Shown here: positions 54,947 through 63,400 of the stretch, one piece after another
Numbering within the stretch: position 1 is the stretch's first letter
Layout of the letters: each line of letters opens with the position of its first letter
Source of the DNA: Calothrix sp. PCC 7507
GTDB lineage: Bacteria; Cyanobacteriota; Cyanobacteriia; Cyanobacteriales; Nostocaceae
DNA: 64,000 nucleotides
Assembly (NCBI RefSeq): GCF_000316575.1
Contig: NC_019682.1
Span: 6,125,501 to 6,189,500, forward strand
Reading direction: 5' to 3'
Position numbers and translations under genes: made by a program
Notes under the pieces: model-generated
Told to the model about the DNA's origin: nothing
The model's database searches: none
What the model saw: the letters and a program-made list of their open reading frames with translations, nothing else

Positions 54947-55672
54947 ATGATCAGAACAACAATTCATGGAATCGCTTTAGGAACTTTCGTTCTCACCAGT
55001 GGCGCGAATGCTATTTCCATACCAGATAAAACTTCTACTCCGAAGTCTTCACATATAGCCAGTCATAACCTTCTGGCTATATCTTATCCTCAGAGTAGAA
55101 ATTATCCTCAGCGTTCACCCTATCCTCAAGCTAGACCTACCAATTCTCAACGTTCACCCTATCCTCAAACTAGACCTACTAATCCCCAAAATTCACCCAC
55201 TAATCCCCAAAATTCACCTACTAATCCCCAAAATTCACCTACTAATCCCCAAAACACACCTAATAATTCTCAAGGTTCGCAATCTAGCGCCGATACAGCT
55301 TCTATAGAAGCGTCGGTTTTTCAGCAAATTAATCAATATCGAGCTTCTATAAATTTACCTGCACTGACACGTAATTCTGCTGCTGACAATCAAGCAAAGA
55401 TTCATAGTCAGAACATGGCAAGTGGTAAAGTCGGATTTGGACATAGCGGAGCTAGTCAGCGATTTAAAGCGACTGGTATTAGTTACAAATCAGCGGCTGA
55501 AAATGTCGCATATAACAGCGGTAGTGACCCTGCTACCAGAGCAGTTCAAGGCTGGCTCAAAAGTCCAGGGCATCTTGCCAACATCAAAGGAAATTTCAGC
55601 CTAACGGGGATTGGTGTAGCCAAGAGTAGCGATGGTAAAGTCTACTTAACCCAACTTTTCTTTCTTTCCTAA
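54947..55672 (+). CDS. Secreted CAP-domain protein 2 with proline/asparagine repeat linker
   Basis: The 241-residue protein has a signal peptide (IHGIALGTFVLTSGANAIS), a low-complexity linker (about 50-110) and a C-terminal CAP domain (VFQQINQYRASINLPALTRNSAADNQAKIHSQNMASGK, FGHSG, AAENVAYN, SPGHLANIKG). The linker has SPYPQxRPTN units and then four SPTNPQN heptads from 21-bp DNA repeats (55178-55261). The linker is missing in paralogs 1 and 3, so it is a recent addition. It may span the cell wall or envelope. Confidence 0.9.
   Translation: MIRTTIHGIALGTFVLTSGANAISIPDKTSTPKSSHIASHNLLAISYPQSRNYPQRSPYPQARPTNSQRSPYPQTRPTNPQNSPTNPQNSPTNPQNSPTNPQNTPNNSQGSQSSADTASIEASVFQQINQYRASINLPALTRNSAADNQAKIHSQNMASGKVGFGHSGASQRFKATGISYKSAAENVAYNSGSDPATRAVQGWLKSPGHLANIKGNFSLTGIGVAKSSDGKVYLTQLFFLS
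55178..55261. repeat. Four tandem 21-bp repeats encoding SPTNPQN
   Basis: Units of ACTAATCCCCAAAATTCACC plus one base repeat exactly every 21 bp. The period equals those at 24628 and 32332, and keeps the frame open. Confidence 0.85.
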
Positions 55673-56380
55673 GTTTTACCAAGAAGAAGTCAGGAGTTAG
55701 GAGCCAGAATAACTTTTGTGCGATGTGTACTTCTGTATAGGAATCATATTTGATTTCTGAAAAAATCTCAGTATCTGTAGGGTGCGTTAGGACGGAGTCC
55801 TTAACGCACCAAAGTCTTAGGACGGTGCGTTATGCAACGCTTTCACAACGCCAGTTGCTACAACGGAGGAAACCTCCCTCCGGGTGACGCTCCTGCGTCG
55901 CTAACGCCAGTTCACGCCACGTACTTTATGCCGGGGAACCCGTCCACTGGACTGGCTCACCGCAACGCACTGGCTCCCCTACGTATATTTCAAAAATCAA
56001 ATACTAGTCCTATATCAAAAATACATGTATGAAGGTATGAAGTTTTCCTGACCCTTGAATTCTAAATTATTTCATCAAATCTAGTTTTTTTATCTGGCAT
56101 TTTTAAGACAAAATGTAGTATCTATAACATTTATTTAGTAGATACTACATTATCTTTTGATTGATTCATAAAAACTGCATAATTTTTAGGTAAAAAAATG
56201 TATCTTAATGGCAACTTACTTATTTAGGTATTAAAAACTGAAGGCTATTACTTATATTTGTTGAAAAAGACATTAAAACCTTTGCTAAATTCATAAATCC
56301 TTAATAGTATCCTAGTATATATTCTTGGAACAATAAGGTAGAGTATAAGTCTTATAACTCTATAGGTTATGTAGTTCTCC
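55673..56380. other. Intergenic region holding a complete MITE-like element
   Basis: A 279-bp MITE-like copy (55736-56014) fills the first half. The rest is AT-rich sequence with TAGTAGATACTACATT-type short inverted repeats (56110-56155). No gene is supported. Confidence 0.6.
55736..56014. mobile_element. Complete 279-bp MITE-like element (TATAGGA ends)
   Basis: Left end TATAGGAATCATATTTGA and inverse right end TATAGGACTAGTATTTGA agree at about 24 of 30 positions. The interior contains TTAGGACGGAGTCC and CACAACGCCAGTTGCTACAAC segments that also occur at 12940-13030. No coding capacity beyond short spurious frames. Confidence 0.75.
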
Positions 56381-56923
56381 ATGTTCCGACAGACTGCTTT
56401 TGGCATCGCTTTAAGTACGCTTGTCCTTGCCAGTGAATTAACAACTGCTTCTTTCCCACTCCACACTGCTACTAAAAAACAGATTCATCAACCGTTATCG
56501 ATTTCTTCACATCAAGTTGCATCTACTACTAGTTTTAAAACAACTGCTCTGGAAAAATCAGTTTTTGAGCAAATTAATCGATATCGGGTTTCTCAGGGAT
56601 TAACAAAGCTGACACTTAATGCAAATATCACTAAGCAGGCAAGGATTCATAGTCAAAACATGGCAAATGGTAAAGTCCCGTTTAGCCATCAGGGATTTGA
56701 ACGGCGCGTAACTGCTATTCCCCTTATTTACAACAGTGCTGCAGAAAATGTCGCTTTCAACCAGGGATATAGCAATCCTGCATCTGAAGCTGTAACTGGT
56801 TGGATTAAAAGTCCAGGACACCTAGAGAATATTAAAGGTAAATACAACCTAACTGGGATTGGTGTTGCAGCTAACAAGAAGGGTGAAGTGTACCTCACGC
56901 AAATTTTTCTATACACGAGGTAG
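56381..56923 (+). CDS. Secreted CAP-domain protein 3
   Basis: The 180-residue protein has a signal peptide (FGIALSTLVLASELTTASFP) and a CAP domain: VFEQINRYRVSQGLTKLTLNANITKQARIHSQNMANGK, FSHQGFERRV, AAENVAFN and SPGHLENIKGKYNLTGIGVAANKKGEVYLTQIF. The usual GH before the first histidine reads SH here. It closes a tandem of three paralogs separated by about 700 bp each, so the genes probably have separate promoters. Confidence 0.9.
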   Translation: MFRQTAFGIALSTLVLASELTTASFPLHTATKKQIHQPLSISSHQVASTTSFKTTALEKSVFEQINRYRVSQGLTKLTLNANITKQARIHSQNMANGKVPFSHQGFERRVTAIPLIYNSAAENVAFNQGYSNPASEAVTGWIKSPGHLENIKGKYNLTGIGVAANKKGEVYLTQIFLYTR

Positions 56924-57013
56924 ATTTAATTTCTGTTTTTTTGGACAATAAATTAATGTAGTGTCTGATAGGACTTTGGTCTGGTAGACACTGCATTTAT
57001 TCTTGAGTGATTC

Positions 57014-57643
57014 ATGACATTAGATGATTTTCAGGTGAGCGATCGCGACCTTAGTGACGCAGCCTTATCGCAGTATTTAAAATCTGAGGCGATCGCTATC
57101 GATACCGAAACGATGGGATTACTACCACAGCGCGATCGCTTATGTCTCGTCCAGCTGTGCAACCTTGAGGGTAACGTGGCTGTAGTTCGCATAGCTAAAG
57201 GACAAACCGATGCAGCAAACTTAAAAAAACTTTTAGAAGCAGCGAATATCCAAAAAGTATTTCACTTTGCGCGTTTTGACGTTGCTACCTTGCGTTATCA
57301 CCTGGGAATTCAAGTCCAGCCGATTTTTTGCACCAAGATTGCTAGTAAATTAGCTCGCACTTATACTAATCGTCACGGATTAAAAGATGTAGTGCAAGAG
57401 TTGGAAAAGGTAGAACTAGATAAAAGCGCTCAAAGTTCGGATTGGGGTAACGCTGCTAACTTATCGGCAGATCAACTGAGTTATGCTGCTAATGATGTCC
57501 GCTACTTACTCAGTGTGCAACAAAAACTCACAGAAATGCTGAAACGCGAACAACGTTGGGAACTAGCTCAACAATGCTTTCAAGTGTTGCCAACAATAGT
57601 ATCTTTAGATTTGTTGCAATTCAAAGATTTATTTGAACACTGA
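57014..57643 (+). CDS. RNase D-like 3'-5' exonuclease
   Basis: The 209-residue DEDDy exonuclease shows all motifs: Exo I IAIDTETMGLL (D-x-E), Exo II FHFARFDVATLRYHLG (Asp), and Exo III LSYAANDVRYLL (Y-x3-D). It lacks the HRDC domains of full-length RNase D, as do many cyanobacterial homologs. It probably trims RNA 3' ends. Transcribed rightward, alone. Confidence 0.9.
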   Translation: MTLDDFQVSDRDLSDAALSQYLKSEAIAIDTETMGLLPQRDRLCLVQLCNLEGNVAVVRIAKGQTDAANLKKLLEAANIQKVFHFARFDVATLRYHLGIQVQPIFCTKIASKLARTYTNRHGLKDVVQELEKVELDKSAQSSDWGNAANLSADQLSYAANDVRYLLSVQQKLTEMLKREQRWELAQQCFQVLPTIVSLDLLQFKDLFEH

Positions 57644-57714
57644 TTAATTAGAGTCAAGAGTCAAAAGTCCAGAGTTAAGATTCTTTAATTCTTGACCCTT
57701 GACCCTTGACTTAA
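57644..57714. repeat. AGAGTCA / TTGACCC heptamer repeats
   Basis: AGAGTCAAGAGTCAAAAGTC and the inverse CTTGACCCTTGACCCTTGAC flank a short centre, so the convergent gap can fold into one hairpin. It could serve as a two-way terminator between the exonuclease and rhodanese genes. Confidence 0.7.
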
Positions 57715-58169
57715 ACTTCTTTTCGCTGATTTTCTACATGATTTTGGATGCGAGCTACGACGTTATAATCATCCGCACCTGCGGGAGTTTTTGATTCTAT
57801 AATCCCCTCTGTTGATCCACCAATTGCTTTCCACGCAGCAAGACCACCTTTGAGTTGAGATACATGCCTAAACCCAGCAGAATGTAGCGATTGTGCGGCT
57901 TGGGCACTTTGTTCTTCAGTCGCACCGTAAACATAAATATGACGGTCTTTATCCAATGATGATGTAGCTATGTCTACCAATTCATCGATTGGGGTTGCCA
58001 TCGCTCCCGTAATATGACCTTCGTTGTAAGTTCTGCGATCGCTCACGTCCAAAATTGTGAAAGCTGGTTCTCCCCATTCCAAACGAGATTTCAATACATG
58101 AGCATCAGATTGTGGTTCGATGTGTGGTTGAGAAGGAATAATATTATCTACTAAATTCTTGTTAGCCAT
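57711..58169 (-). CDS. Rhodanese-like protein without the catalytic cysteine
   Basis: The 152-residue protein contains one rhodanese domain: FTILDVSDRRTYNEGHITGAM, then DRHIYVYGATEEQSAQAAQSLHSAGFRHVSQLKGGLAAWKAIGG. The active-site loop that normally begins with Cys reads YGATEEQSA, so sulfurtransferase activity is unlikely. Inactive rhodanese domains often act as binding modules. The C-terminal tail (ADDYNVVARIQNHVENQRKEV) may be a helix. Confidence 0.88.
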   Translation of the reverse strand: MANKNLVDNIIPSQPHIEPQSDAHVLKSRLEWGEPAFTILDVSDRRTYNEGHITGAMATPIDELVDIATSSLDKDRHIYVYGATEEQSAQAAQSLHSAGFRHVSQLKGGLAAWKAIGGSTEGIIESKTPAGADDYNVVARIQNHVENQRKEV

Positions 58170-58968
58170 AACTGCTCCTTGCTGATTACATTATTAGCAA
58201 GTTAGCAAAATATCTAGATTTAATTGCTCTTTCTTTAGTATGAAGATCATGGTAATATTTCTTTAGATAGGGTGGATTATTCAAATAGTTTTAAGCCATT
58301 ATTCGATTTATATAGTAATCCGATTTAATTTCTGAACAAATCTCAGTATCTGTAGGGGAGCCAGTCAGGACAGCTTGTTTTTTTGTTGCACTTTCCGCTC
58401 AAAACAAATCTTTTGAAGTTAAGTGGGCACAATTAAACCTAACTATGTAAAGAAATGTAAACAAGACTCAAATCCTTTCTCCTATGGCAAGATTGCCTAT
58501 TGCCAACGATAAATATTTATGCATAGCTACTTACTTCTTTTCATAAAAAATAGTGCTTCAAACCCAGTATTGGGGGTTGTTTTTATCACGATTGTCTGCG
58601 GTATGGCTACGCTTCGGGCGTAGCTATACCGCATGATCAGGGCTTAGTGAAAAATTAGCTGCACACTACTAAAATTAATAAATAAAACAAGTTCACACAA
58701 AAAATATACATTTTGTAACCATTGCGATCGCTAAATTTTTGAGAAATTTAATGGAAAATTAGGATTAGCCAGGTACAACAGTGGCTATACCAGGTAATCA
58801 ACGGCTACCCTAGGGAAAGTCGCTACGCATCTACGTACACAGATGAAGTAAGCATGAAGATACTCTCACGAAGAGCCAGTGTAGCAAACACAGATACCCT
58901 CAGGGTGGCTTCTCACAGAGTAGCGATCGCGATCGCAAATCGCCAAATCAACAATAGGCTAAAAATTT
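58170..58968. other. Long intergenic region upstream of the response regulator
   Basis: A MITE-like left terminus (TATAGTAATCCGATTTAATT) starts at 58311 without a recognisable right end. A 14-bp hairpin lies at 58598-58632. The last 250 bases before the regulator gene include a GCGATCGCGATCGC double HIP1 site at 58923-58936. No gene is supported. Confidence 0.55.
58598..58632. repeat. Long hairpin GCGGTATGGCTACG / CGTAGCTATACCGC
   Basis: Fourteen-base arms pair with a single mismatch around a seven-base loop (CTTCGGG). No T-run follows. It resembles dispersed GCGTAGC-type palindromes of filamentous cyanobacteria. Confidence 0.7.
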
Positions 58969-59685
58969 ATGGTGATGGCTCCCGCTACTAATCCCAAAAT
59001 TCTTGTTGTAGATGACGACCACGGCGTCCGCAATCTCATTTATCGTTTTTTAGGTCGAAAATATCAGATAGAATCAGCCTCAGATGGTAAAACAGCTTTA
59101 TCGATGTTTGATCAATTCAACCCAGCTTTAGTAATTCTGGATTGGAATTTACCAGATACCAATGGCTATAAACTCTGCCAAGAAATGCAGAGTCGCACTA
59201 ATGTATTAGTAATGATACTGACCAGCCGCAATGATGAAGCCGATAAAATCAGAGTCCTCGCCGCAGGTGCTGACGACTTCATGACTAAACCATTTAGTCT
59301 CGCAGAAGTCGAAGTTCGAGTCCAAGCACTTTTACGCCGTATCCGCAGCATCAACCCTTCTCCCACACAACGCCTTGTCTTTCAACAGCTAGCAATTAAC
59401 CCAGATGGCCGAGAAGTGACACTTAACGATAAACCTCTGAGCTTAACTGCCTTGGAATTTAATATCCTACATTTTTTGGCTAGCCATCCTGGTCAAGCAT
59501 GGAGTCGTCCACAGCTAATCCAAAAAATCTGGGGTTGTGACTACGTCGGAGATGGACGTGTCGTTGATGTGCATATTGGTCAGCTTCGCAAAAAAATGGA
59601 AGTTGACACCACGATACCTGAGTATATTAAAACTGTCCGGGGTTACGGTTATAAGTTTGAGCCTCCCGAAGACAGTAATGCTTAA
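58969..59685 (+). CDS. OmpR-family response regulator
   Basis: The 238-residue regulator has an N-terminal receiver domain (KILVVDDDHGVRNLIYRFLG, phosphoacceptor Asp in LVILDWNLPDTNGYKLC, conserved Thr in ILTSR and Lys in MTKPF). The C-terminal winged helix (SLTALEFNILHFLASHPGQAWSRPQLIQKIWG, then RVVDVHIGQLRKKM and YIKTVRGYGYKF) binds DNA. No histidine kinase gene is adjacent, so it is an orphan. An internal start two codons later (58975) is possible. Confidence 0.93.
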   Translation: MVMAPATNPKILVVDDDHGVRNLIYRFLGRKYQIESASDGKTALSMFDQFNPALVILDWNLPDTNGYKLCQEMQSRTNVLVMILTSRNDEADKIRVLAAGADDFMTKPFSLAEVEVRVQALLRRIRSINPSPTQRLVFQQLAINPDGREVTLNDKPLSLTALEFNILHFLASHPGQAWSRPQLIQKIWGCDYVGDGRVVDVHIGQLRKKMEVDTTIPEYIKTVRGYGYKFEPPEDSNA

Positions 59686-59874
59686 ATTTTCAATACCAGG
59701 AATACTTCATCCCAAAAATTAGTCTGGCAGCCTCAACCATAGTGTTATCTCTTAAAAGTTGAGATAACACCAAATTTTCTCCATAATCTTACTTAGGTAC
59801 GAGTGTATAAGCAAGTGTTAGTTTGGATTATTCATACCAAACTAATTAGGGTATTTAGTGATAGATAAGCCACC

Positions 59875-60174
59875 TCATACTGACTTTACTGTTACTGCTA
59901 GCTGCAATCCCAATGCATCCAGTAATTGACTCAGACAAGAAAATTCAACTTCTCCTTGCTGAGATAACATCAAATCGAGTTGCTCATAGCATTGCTTGAC
60001 TTGCTCTGGAAGCTGCTCCATTCCACCCTGTGCTTCAATCACATTTTTGAGTGCTTTTCCTAACATTTTAGAGTTTCCCTCTTCTAAAACTACTTCGATA
60101 TATGATGCTGCTTCTAGTGGGTCTTTGAGGTGTTGAATTATTCCTTCATGATAGCTTACACTTCTAGGCATCAT
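59875..60174 (-). CDS. HigA-like antitoxin
   Basis: From Met at 60174 the protein reads MMPRSVSYHEGIIQHLKDPLEAASYIEVVLEEGN, the opening of the addiction-module antidote family. A helix-turn-helix-like C-terminal half follows (about 99 residues). The reading frame is open further up to 60249 but that part overlaps the toxin gene. The overlap is a few bases, typical of a toxin-first HigBA operon. It likely neutralises the toxin and represses the operon. Confidence 0.78.
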   Translation of the reverse strand: MMPRSVSYHEGIIQHLKDPLEAASYIEVVLEEGNSKMLGKALKNVIEAQGGMEQLPEQVKQCYEQLDLMLSQQGEVEFSCLSQLLDALGLQLAVTVKSV

Positions 60175-60502
60175 CTCTACTCCTATAGTCTTCCCAATAT
60201 TTCTTAGCTTTACCAATATCTTGTTCTTGAGTGCTTTTATCTCCACCACATAAAAGAATAATAATTGTTATCTCTTCCTGTCCAAAGTATAGGCGGTAGC
60301 CCGGCCCATAGTCGATTCTCAATTCAAAAACACCTTCTCCAACTGAATTACAATCACCTAAATTACCATCTTCAACTCGGTCAAGTCTAGCTCTTATTTT
60401 AGCTTTTGCTCTTCTATCTCGTAGAGAATCAAGCCACTCATCAAAAATATTTTTCCCATCTACTGTTAGGTAATTCCTAATTTCTCTTGGTTGCACTTCC
60501 AT
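60164..60502 (-). CDS. HigB/RelE-like toxin
   Basis: The 112-residue protein fits the phage-derived Gp49/HigB-like family: EVQPREIRNYLTVDGKNIFDEWLDSLRDRRAKAKIRARLDRVEDGNLGDCNSVGEGVFELRIDYGPGYRLYFGQE, then IILLCGGDKSTQEQDIGKAKKYW. The conserved basic residues (R in ELRIDYGPGYRLYF, K in GGDKSTQ) are those of ribosome-dependent mRNA interferases. It is upstream of and overlaps the antitoxin gene. Confidence 0.87.
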   Translation of the reverse strand: MEVQPREIRNYLTVDGKNIFDEWLDSLRDRRAKAKIRARLDRVEDGNLGDCNSVGEGVFELRIDYGPGYRLYFGQEEITIIILLCGGDKSTQEQDIGKAKKYWEDYRSRDDA

Positions 60503-60519
60503 GATTCTCTGGAGAAGTC

Positions 60520-60531
60520 GATTTATAAATC
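60520..60531. promoter_or_regulatory. 12-bp palindrome upstream of the HigBA-like operon
   Basis: GATTTATAAATC is a perfect palindrome 18 bases upstream of the toxin ATG. It may be the antitoxin binding site. Short AT-rich palindromes occur by chance, so this is weak. Confidence 0.35.
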
Positions 60532-60541
60532 ATGAAATAAT

Positions 60542-61594
60542 TCATAGTTTTTTCGCCGCCAGTCTTTGACTCACCAACTCCGCTGCTAAATGTATTGCGG
60601 CTTTCATGCTTGTAGCGTCAGCAATTCCCTTACCTGCAATATCAAATGCTGTTCCATGATCTGGTGAAGTTCGCACAAAAGGTAGACCAATAGAAGTATT
60701 CACAGCGCGGTCAAAAGCCATCAACTTCACAGGAATTAAACCTTGGTCGTGGTAAAGTGCCAAGTAAGCATCTGCGGGATTTTGGCTGTGAGTATTTCCA
60801 TACCAAGCTTGACCAGGCTTAACCCACATCGTATCTGGTGGTATCGGCCCATCTAGTTGTAAATGGGGGCGGTTTTGTCGTTCTTGCTCCAACCAGGGAA
60901 TTAACCAATCGATTTCTTCAGTTCCCAATTGTCCCTGTTCGCCGCTGTGGGGATTTAAACCGGCGATCGCAATTCTCCCATTCTCAATACCAAAATCTCT
61001 CTCTAAACACTCCAAGAGCAAATCGAGTTTCTTCGTCAACAACTCTGGTGTTAAGGTATCTGCTACTTGACGTAGGGGAATATGTGTGGTGGCAAGTAAA
61101 GCGCGGAGTATCCAATTAGTGTGAGGCGATCGCGCCACAAATAACATCCCAAAACGGTCAATGCCTGATTTCTCCGCTAAAAGTTCCGTTTGCCCTGGAT
61201 AATTATACCCTGCAGCTTTCCAAGCCGACTTAGCTATGGGGCCTGTAACAATGCCATCAAATTGATCAGCGAGAGTTTGAGCGATCGCATATTCCATATA
61301 AGCAAAACTAGCCGCACCACTAGCCGCATTACCTTTTCCTATGGTAATTTCAGCTTTGATTTTCCCCTCTAATGGCACATCAATCACAGACAACTGGGCT
61401 GGATTTACTAAGGGTGTGAGATTCTCAGCCAAATTCAGTCTCTCATAGGTCTGGGTTAGCAAATCTAAGTTACCAACCACCGTCAGTTCACAGTTTTGAG
61501 CAACCGCTGGATCAGCCAAAGCTTTCAAAACCACCTCGGTCCCAATCCCTGCAGGATCTCCCAGCGTCAAAGCCAAACGCGGATGATTTTTCAT
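60542..61594 (-). CDS. pdxA: 4-hydroxythreonine-4-phosphate dehydrogenase
   Basis: The 350-residue enzyme oxidises 4-phosphohydroxy-L-threonine in de novo pyridoxal-phosphate synthesis. Family motifs are present: [60 protein letters not shown] (metal-binding His) and [19 protein letters not shown] (second metal site). The frame opens at a TTG (61609) inside repeats; the ATG at 61594 ([16 protein letters not shown]) is preferred. Confidence 0.95.
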   Translation of the reverse strand: MKNHPRLALTLGDPAGIGTEVVLKALADPAVAQNCELTVVGNLDLLTQTYERLNLAENLTPLVNPAQLSVIDVPLEGKIKAEITIGKGNAASGAASFAYMEYAIAQTLADQFDGIVTGPIAKSAWKAAGYNYPGQTELLAEKSGIDRFGMLFVARSPHTNWILRALLATTHIPLRQVADTLTPELLTKKLDLLLECLERDFGIENGRIAIAGLNPHSGEQGQLGTEEIDWLIPWLEQERQNRPHLQLDGPIPPDTMWVKPGQAWYGNTHSQNPADAYLALYHDQGLIPVKLMAFDRAVNTSIGLPFVRTSPDHGTAFDIAGKGIADATSMKAAIHLAAELVSQRLAAKKL

Positions 61595-61599
61595 TTTGT

Positions 61600-61650
61600 T
61601 AAGAGTCAAAAGTCAAGTGTCAAAGGTCAAAGGTCAAGAGTCAAGAGTCA
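61600..61650. repeat. AGAGTCA / GGTCAAA heptamers upstream of pdxA
   Basis: AAGAGTCAAAAGTCAAGTGTCAAAGGTCAAAGG and two further AGAGTCA units follow directly upstream of the pdxA start. Similar units lie at 57644 and 63285. Confidence 0.8.
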
Positions 61651-61672
61651 TTTATTCTTTCTCCTTCATCTC

Positions 61673-61737
61673 CCCCAATCCCCAATCCCCAATCCCCAAT
61701 CCCCAGTCCCCAATCCCCAATCCCCAGTCCCCAATCC
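61673..61737. repeat. Nine (CAATCCC)n heptamers
   Basis: A run of CCCAATCC units with two CCCAGTCC variants extends about 65 bp between pdxA and petM. It is among the longest heptamer arrays in the window. Confidence 0.9.
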
Positions 61738-61946
61738 TTATCACTGCCAAACTGGTTTAAAATTATTTACATAAGTCTAATTCCACTGTCACCGTGAAAA
61801 AGCCTTGATATACCTAGTTTATCTGAGTTTGTCTAAGGCACTTGGTGAGCGGAAAACTAATTAGAATTTGCCGTTATCAACCGACCGCAAGCAGGTTGCA
61901 ACGGCGATACACTCAAATTAACCATTTGCAAAGGAGTACCACATAA

Positions 61947-62057
61947 ATGAGTGGCGAACTATTAAATGCAGCTCTGTTGTCCTTCGGTTTAATCTTCGTG
62001 GGTTGGGCCTTGGGTGCTTTGTTACTGAAAATTCAGGGCGCAGAAGCAGAAGAATAA
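61947..62057 (+). CDS. petM: Cytochrome b6f complex subunit PetM (subunit VII)
   Basis: A 36-residue frame reads [20 protein letters not shown] then [16 protein letters not shown]. This is the single-membrane-span small subunit of the cytochrome b6f complex, matching known cyanobacterial PetM sequences in length and motif ([19 protein letters not shown]). A strong ribosome binding site (AAGGAG) lies 11 bases upstream. A clean terminator follows 24 bp after the stop, so it is probably monocistronic. Confidence 0.97.
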   Translation: MSGELLNAALLSFGLIFVGWALGALLLKIQGAEAEE

Positions 62058-62080
62058 TCCGGCTAATAACCCAATTTTCT

Positions 62081-62122
62081 CAGAAAAAAAGCTTGTCCGA
62101 TTTCTGGACAAAGCTTTTTCTG
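62081..62122 (+). terminator. Rho-independent terminator of petM
   Basis: CAGAAAAAAAGCTTGTCC and GGACAAAGCTTTTTCTG pair around a seven-base loop (GATTTCT), with T-rich sequence in the 3' arm. It is the most convincing terminator in the window. Confidence 0.85.
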
Positions 62123-62231
62123 TATGTACACCCAATTTCTGCCACATTTCTAAAAAAAGTGTAAACTTTTGTTTATTAGGCTATTCTGATAAGATTCTTC
62201 TCATATAACTTTAAAAATTGTTACAACCCTC

Positions 62232-63242
62232 ATGACATTATTAATCGTCGGTGCCACTGGCACCTTAGGAAGACAAGTGGCTCGTCGTGCTATCGATGAG
62301 GGGTATAAGGTGCGCTGTCTTGTCCGGAGTACCAAAAAAGCAGCTTTTCTGAAAGAATGGGGTGCAGAATTAGTATCGGGAGACTTGTGTTATCCCGAAA
62401 CCCTGCCAAGAGCGCTAGAGGGTGTAACTGCAGTTATAGATGCAGCGACATCTCGCCCCACAGATTCACTGAGTATTAAACAAGTAGACTGGGATGGCAA
62501 GGTAGCATTAATTCAGGCAGTCAAAGCCGCAGGTATAGATCGTTTTATCTTCTTTTCAATTCTAGAAGCAGAAAAGTATCCAGAAGTACCGCTGATGGAA
62601 ATTAAGCGGTGTACAGAACTCTACCTTGCCGAGTCTGGCTTAAACTACACCATTCTACGGCTAGCTGGATTCATGCAAGGGTTAATTGGTCAATACGGGA
62701 TTCCGATTTTGGAAAACCAGCCGGTTTGGGTAAGTGGTGTATCCTCTCCCGTCGCTTATATGGACACTCAGGACATAGCTAAATTTGCTATCCGTGCTTT
62801 GAATGTACCAGAAACCGAAAAACAAGCTTTTCCCCTAGTCGGGACTCGTGCTTGGAGTGCTGAAGAAATCATTAACCTGTGTGAGCGCTTGTCTGGTAAA
62901 GAAGCCAGAATAACACGGATGCCAATTAACTTATTGCGTACTGTGCGGCGCGTCATCAAGTTCTTTCAGTGGGGATGGAACGTAGCAGACAGACTGGCGT
63001 TTACAGAAGTTTTAGCAAGTGGTCAACCTTTAAATGCCTCAATGACTGAGGTATACCAAATTTTTGGGTTAGAGCAAGAACAAACTACTACACTGGAAAG
63101 CTATCTGCAAGAGTACTTCAGTCGAATTATGAAGAAACTTAAAGAGTTAGACTATCAGAAAAGTAAAACCAAAAAGCAGAGATCAAAGAAGACTCCGTTT
63201 AAAAAAGTTAATAGTCAAGAGTCAATAGGCAATGGTCAATAG
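62232..63242 (+). CDS. Ycf39-like NAD(P)-binding SDR (atypical)
   Basis: The 336-residue protein starts TLLIVGATGTLGRQVARRAIDEGYKVRCLVRSTKKA, the NAD(P) motif G-x-T-G-x-x-G of atypical SDRs. It continues AVIDAATSRPTDSLSIKQVDWDGKVALIQAVKAAGIDRFIFFSI, as in cyanobacterial Ycf39 proteins. Ycf39/HCF244 acts in photosystem II assembly by helping D1 synthesis and pigment delivery. The Lys-rich C-terminus (KSKTKKQRSKKTPFKK) is partly repeat-derived at its end (SQESIGNGQ). Its position between petM and nadK is compatible but not decisive. Confidence 0.85.
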   Translation: MTLLIVGATGTLGRQVARRAIDEGYKVRCLVRSTKKAAFLKEWGAELVSGDLCYPETLPRALEGVTAVIDAATSRPTDSLSIKQVDWDGKVALIQAVKAAGIDRFIFFSILEAEKYPEVPLMEIKRCTELYLAESGLNYTILRLAGFMQGLIGQYGIPILENQPVWVSGVSSPVAYMDTQDIAKFAIRALNVPETEKQAFPLVGTRAWSAEEIINLCERLSGKEARITRMPINLLRTVRRVIKFFQWGWNVADRLAFTEVLASGQPLNASMTEVYQIFGLEQEQTTTLESYLQEYFSRIMKKLKELDYQKSKTKKQRSKKTPFKKVNSQESIGNGQ

Positions 63243-63331
63243 GCAAGAAGGCAATAGGCAAGGGTTGTTACTCTAGGCTTTGGACTCTTGACTCTTGACT
63301 TCGGACTTTTGACTTTTGACTCCAAACTAAT
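63221..63331. repeat. CAATAGG and CTTTTGA heptamer arrays
   Basis: The array starts inside the last codons of the Ycf39-like gene (AAGAGTCAATAGGCAATGG) and continues through GGCAATAGGCAAG and CTTTGGACTCTTGACTCTTG units. It can pair with itself at the two ends. Confidence 0.75.
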
Positions 63332-63400
63332 GACTACGTTGTCAAAAATGTGTAAGGATTAGCATAATACAGAGCGTCGCCTAAACTTGGATATTTGAAT

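Noticed and set aside
58969-59685. Naming the response regulator RpaA, RpaB or NrrA
   Set aside because: The motifs identify only the OmpR family; a specific identity needs a sequence comparison.
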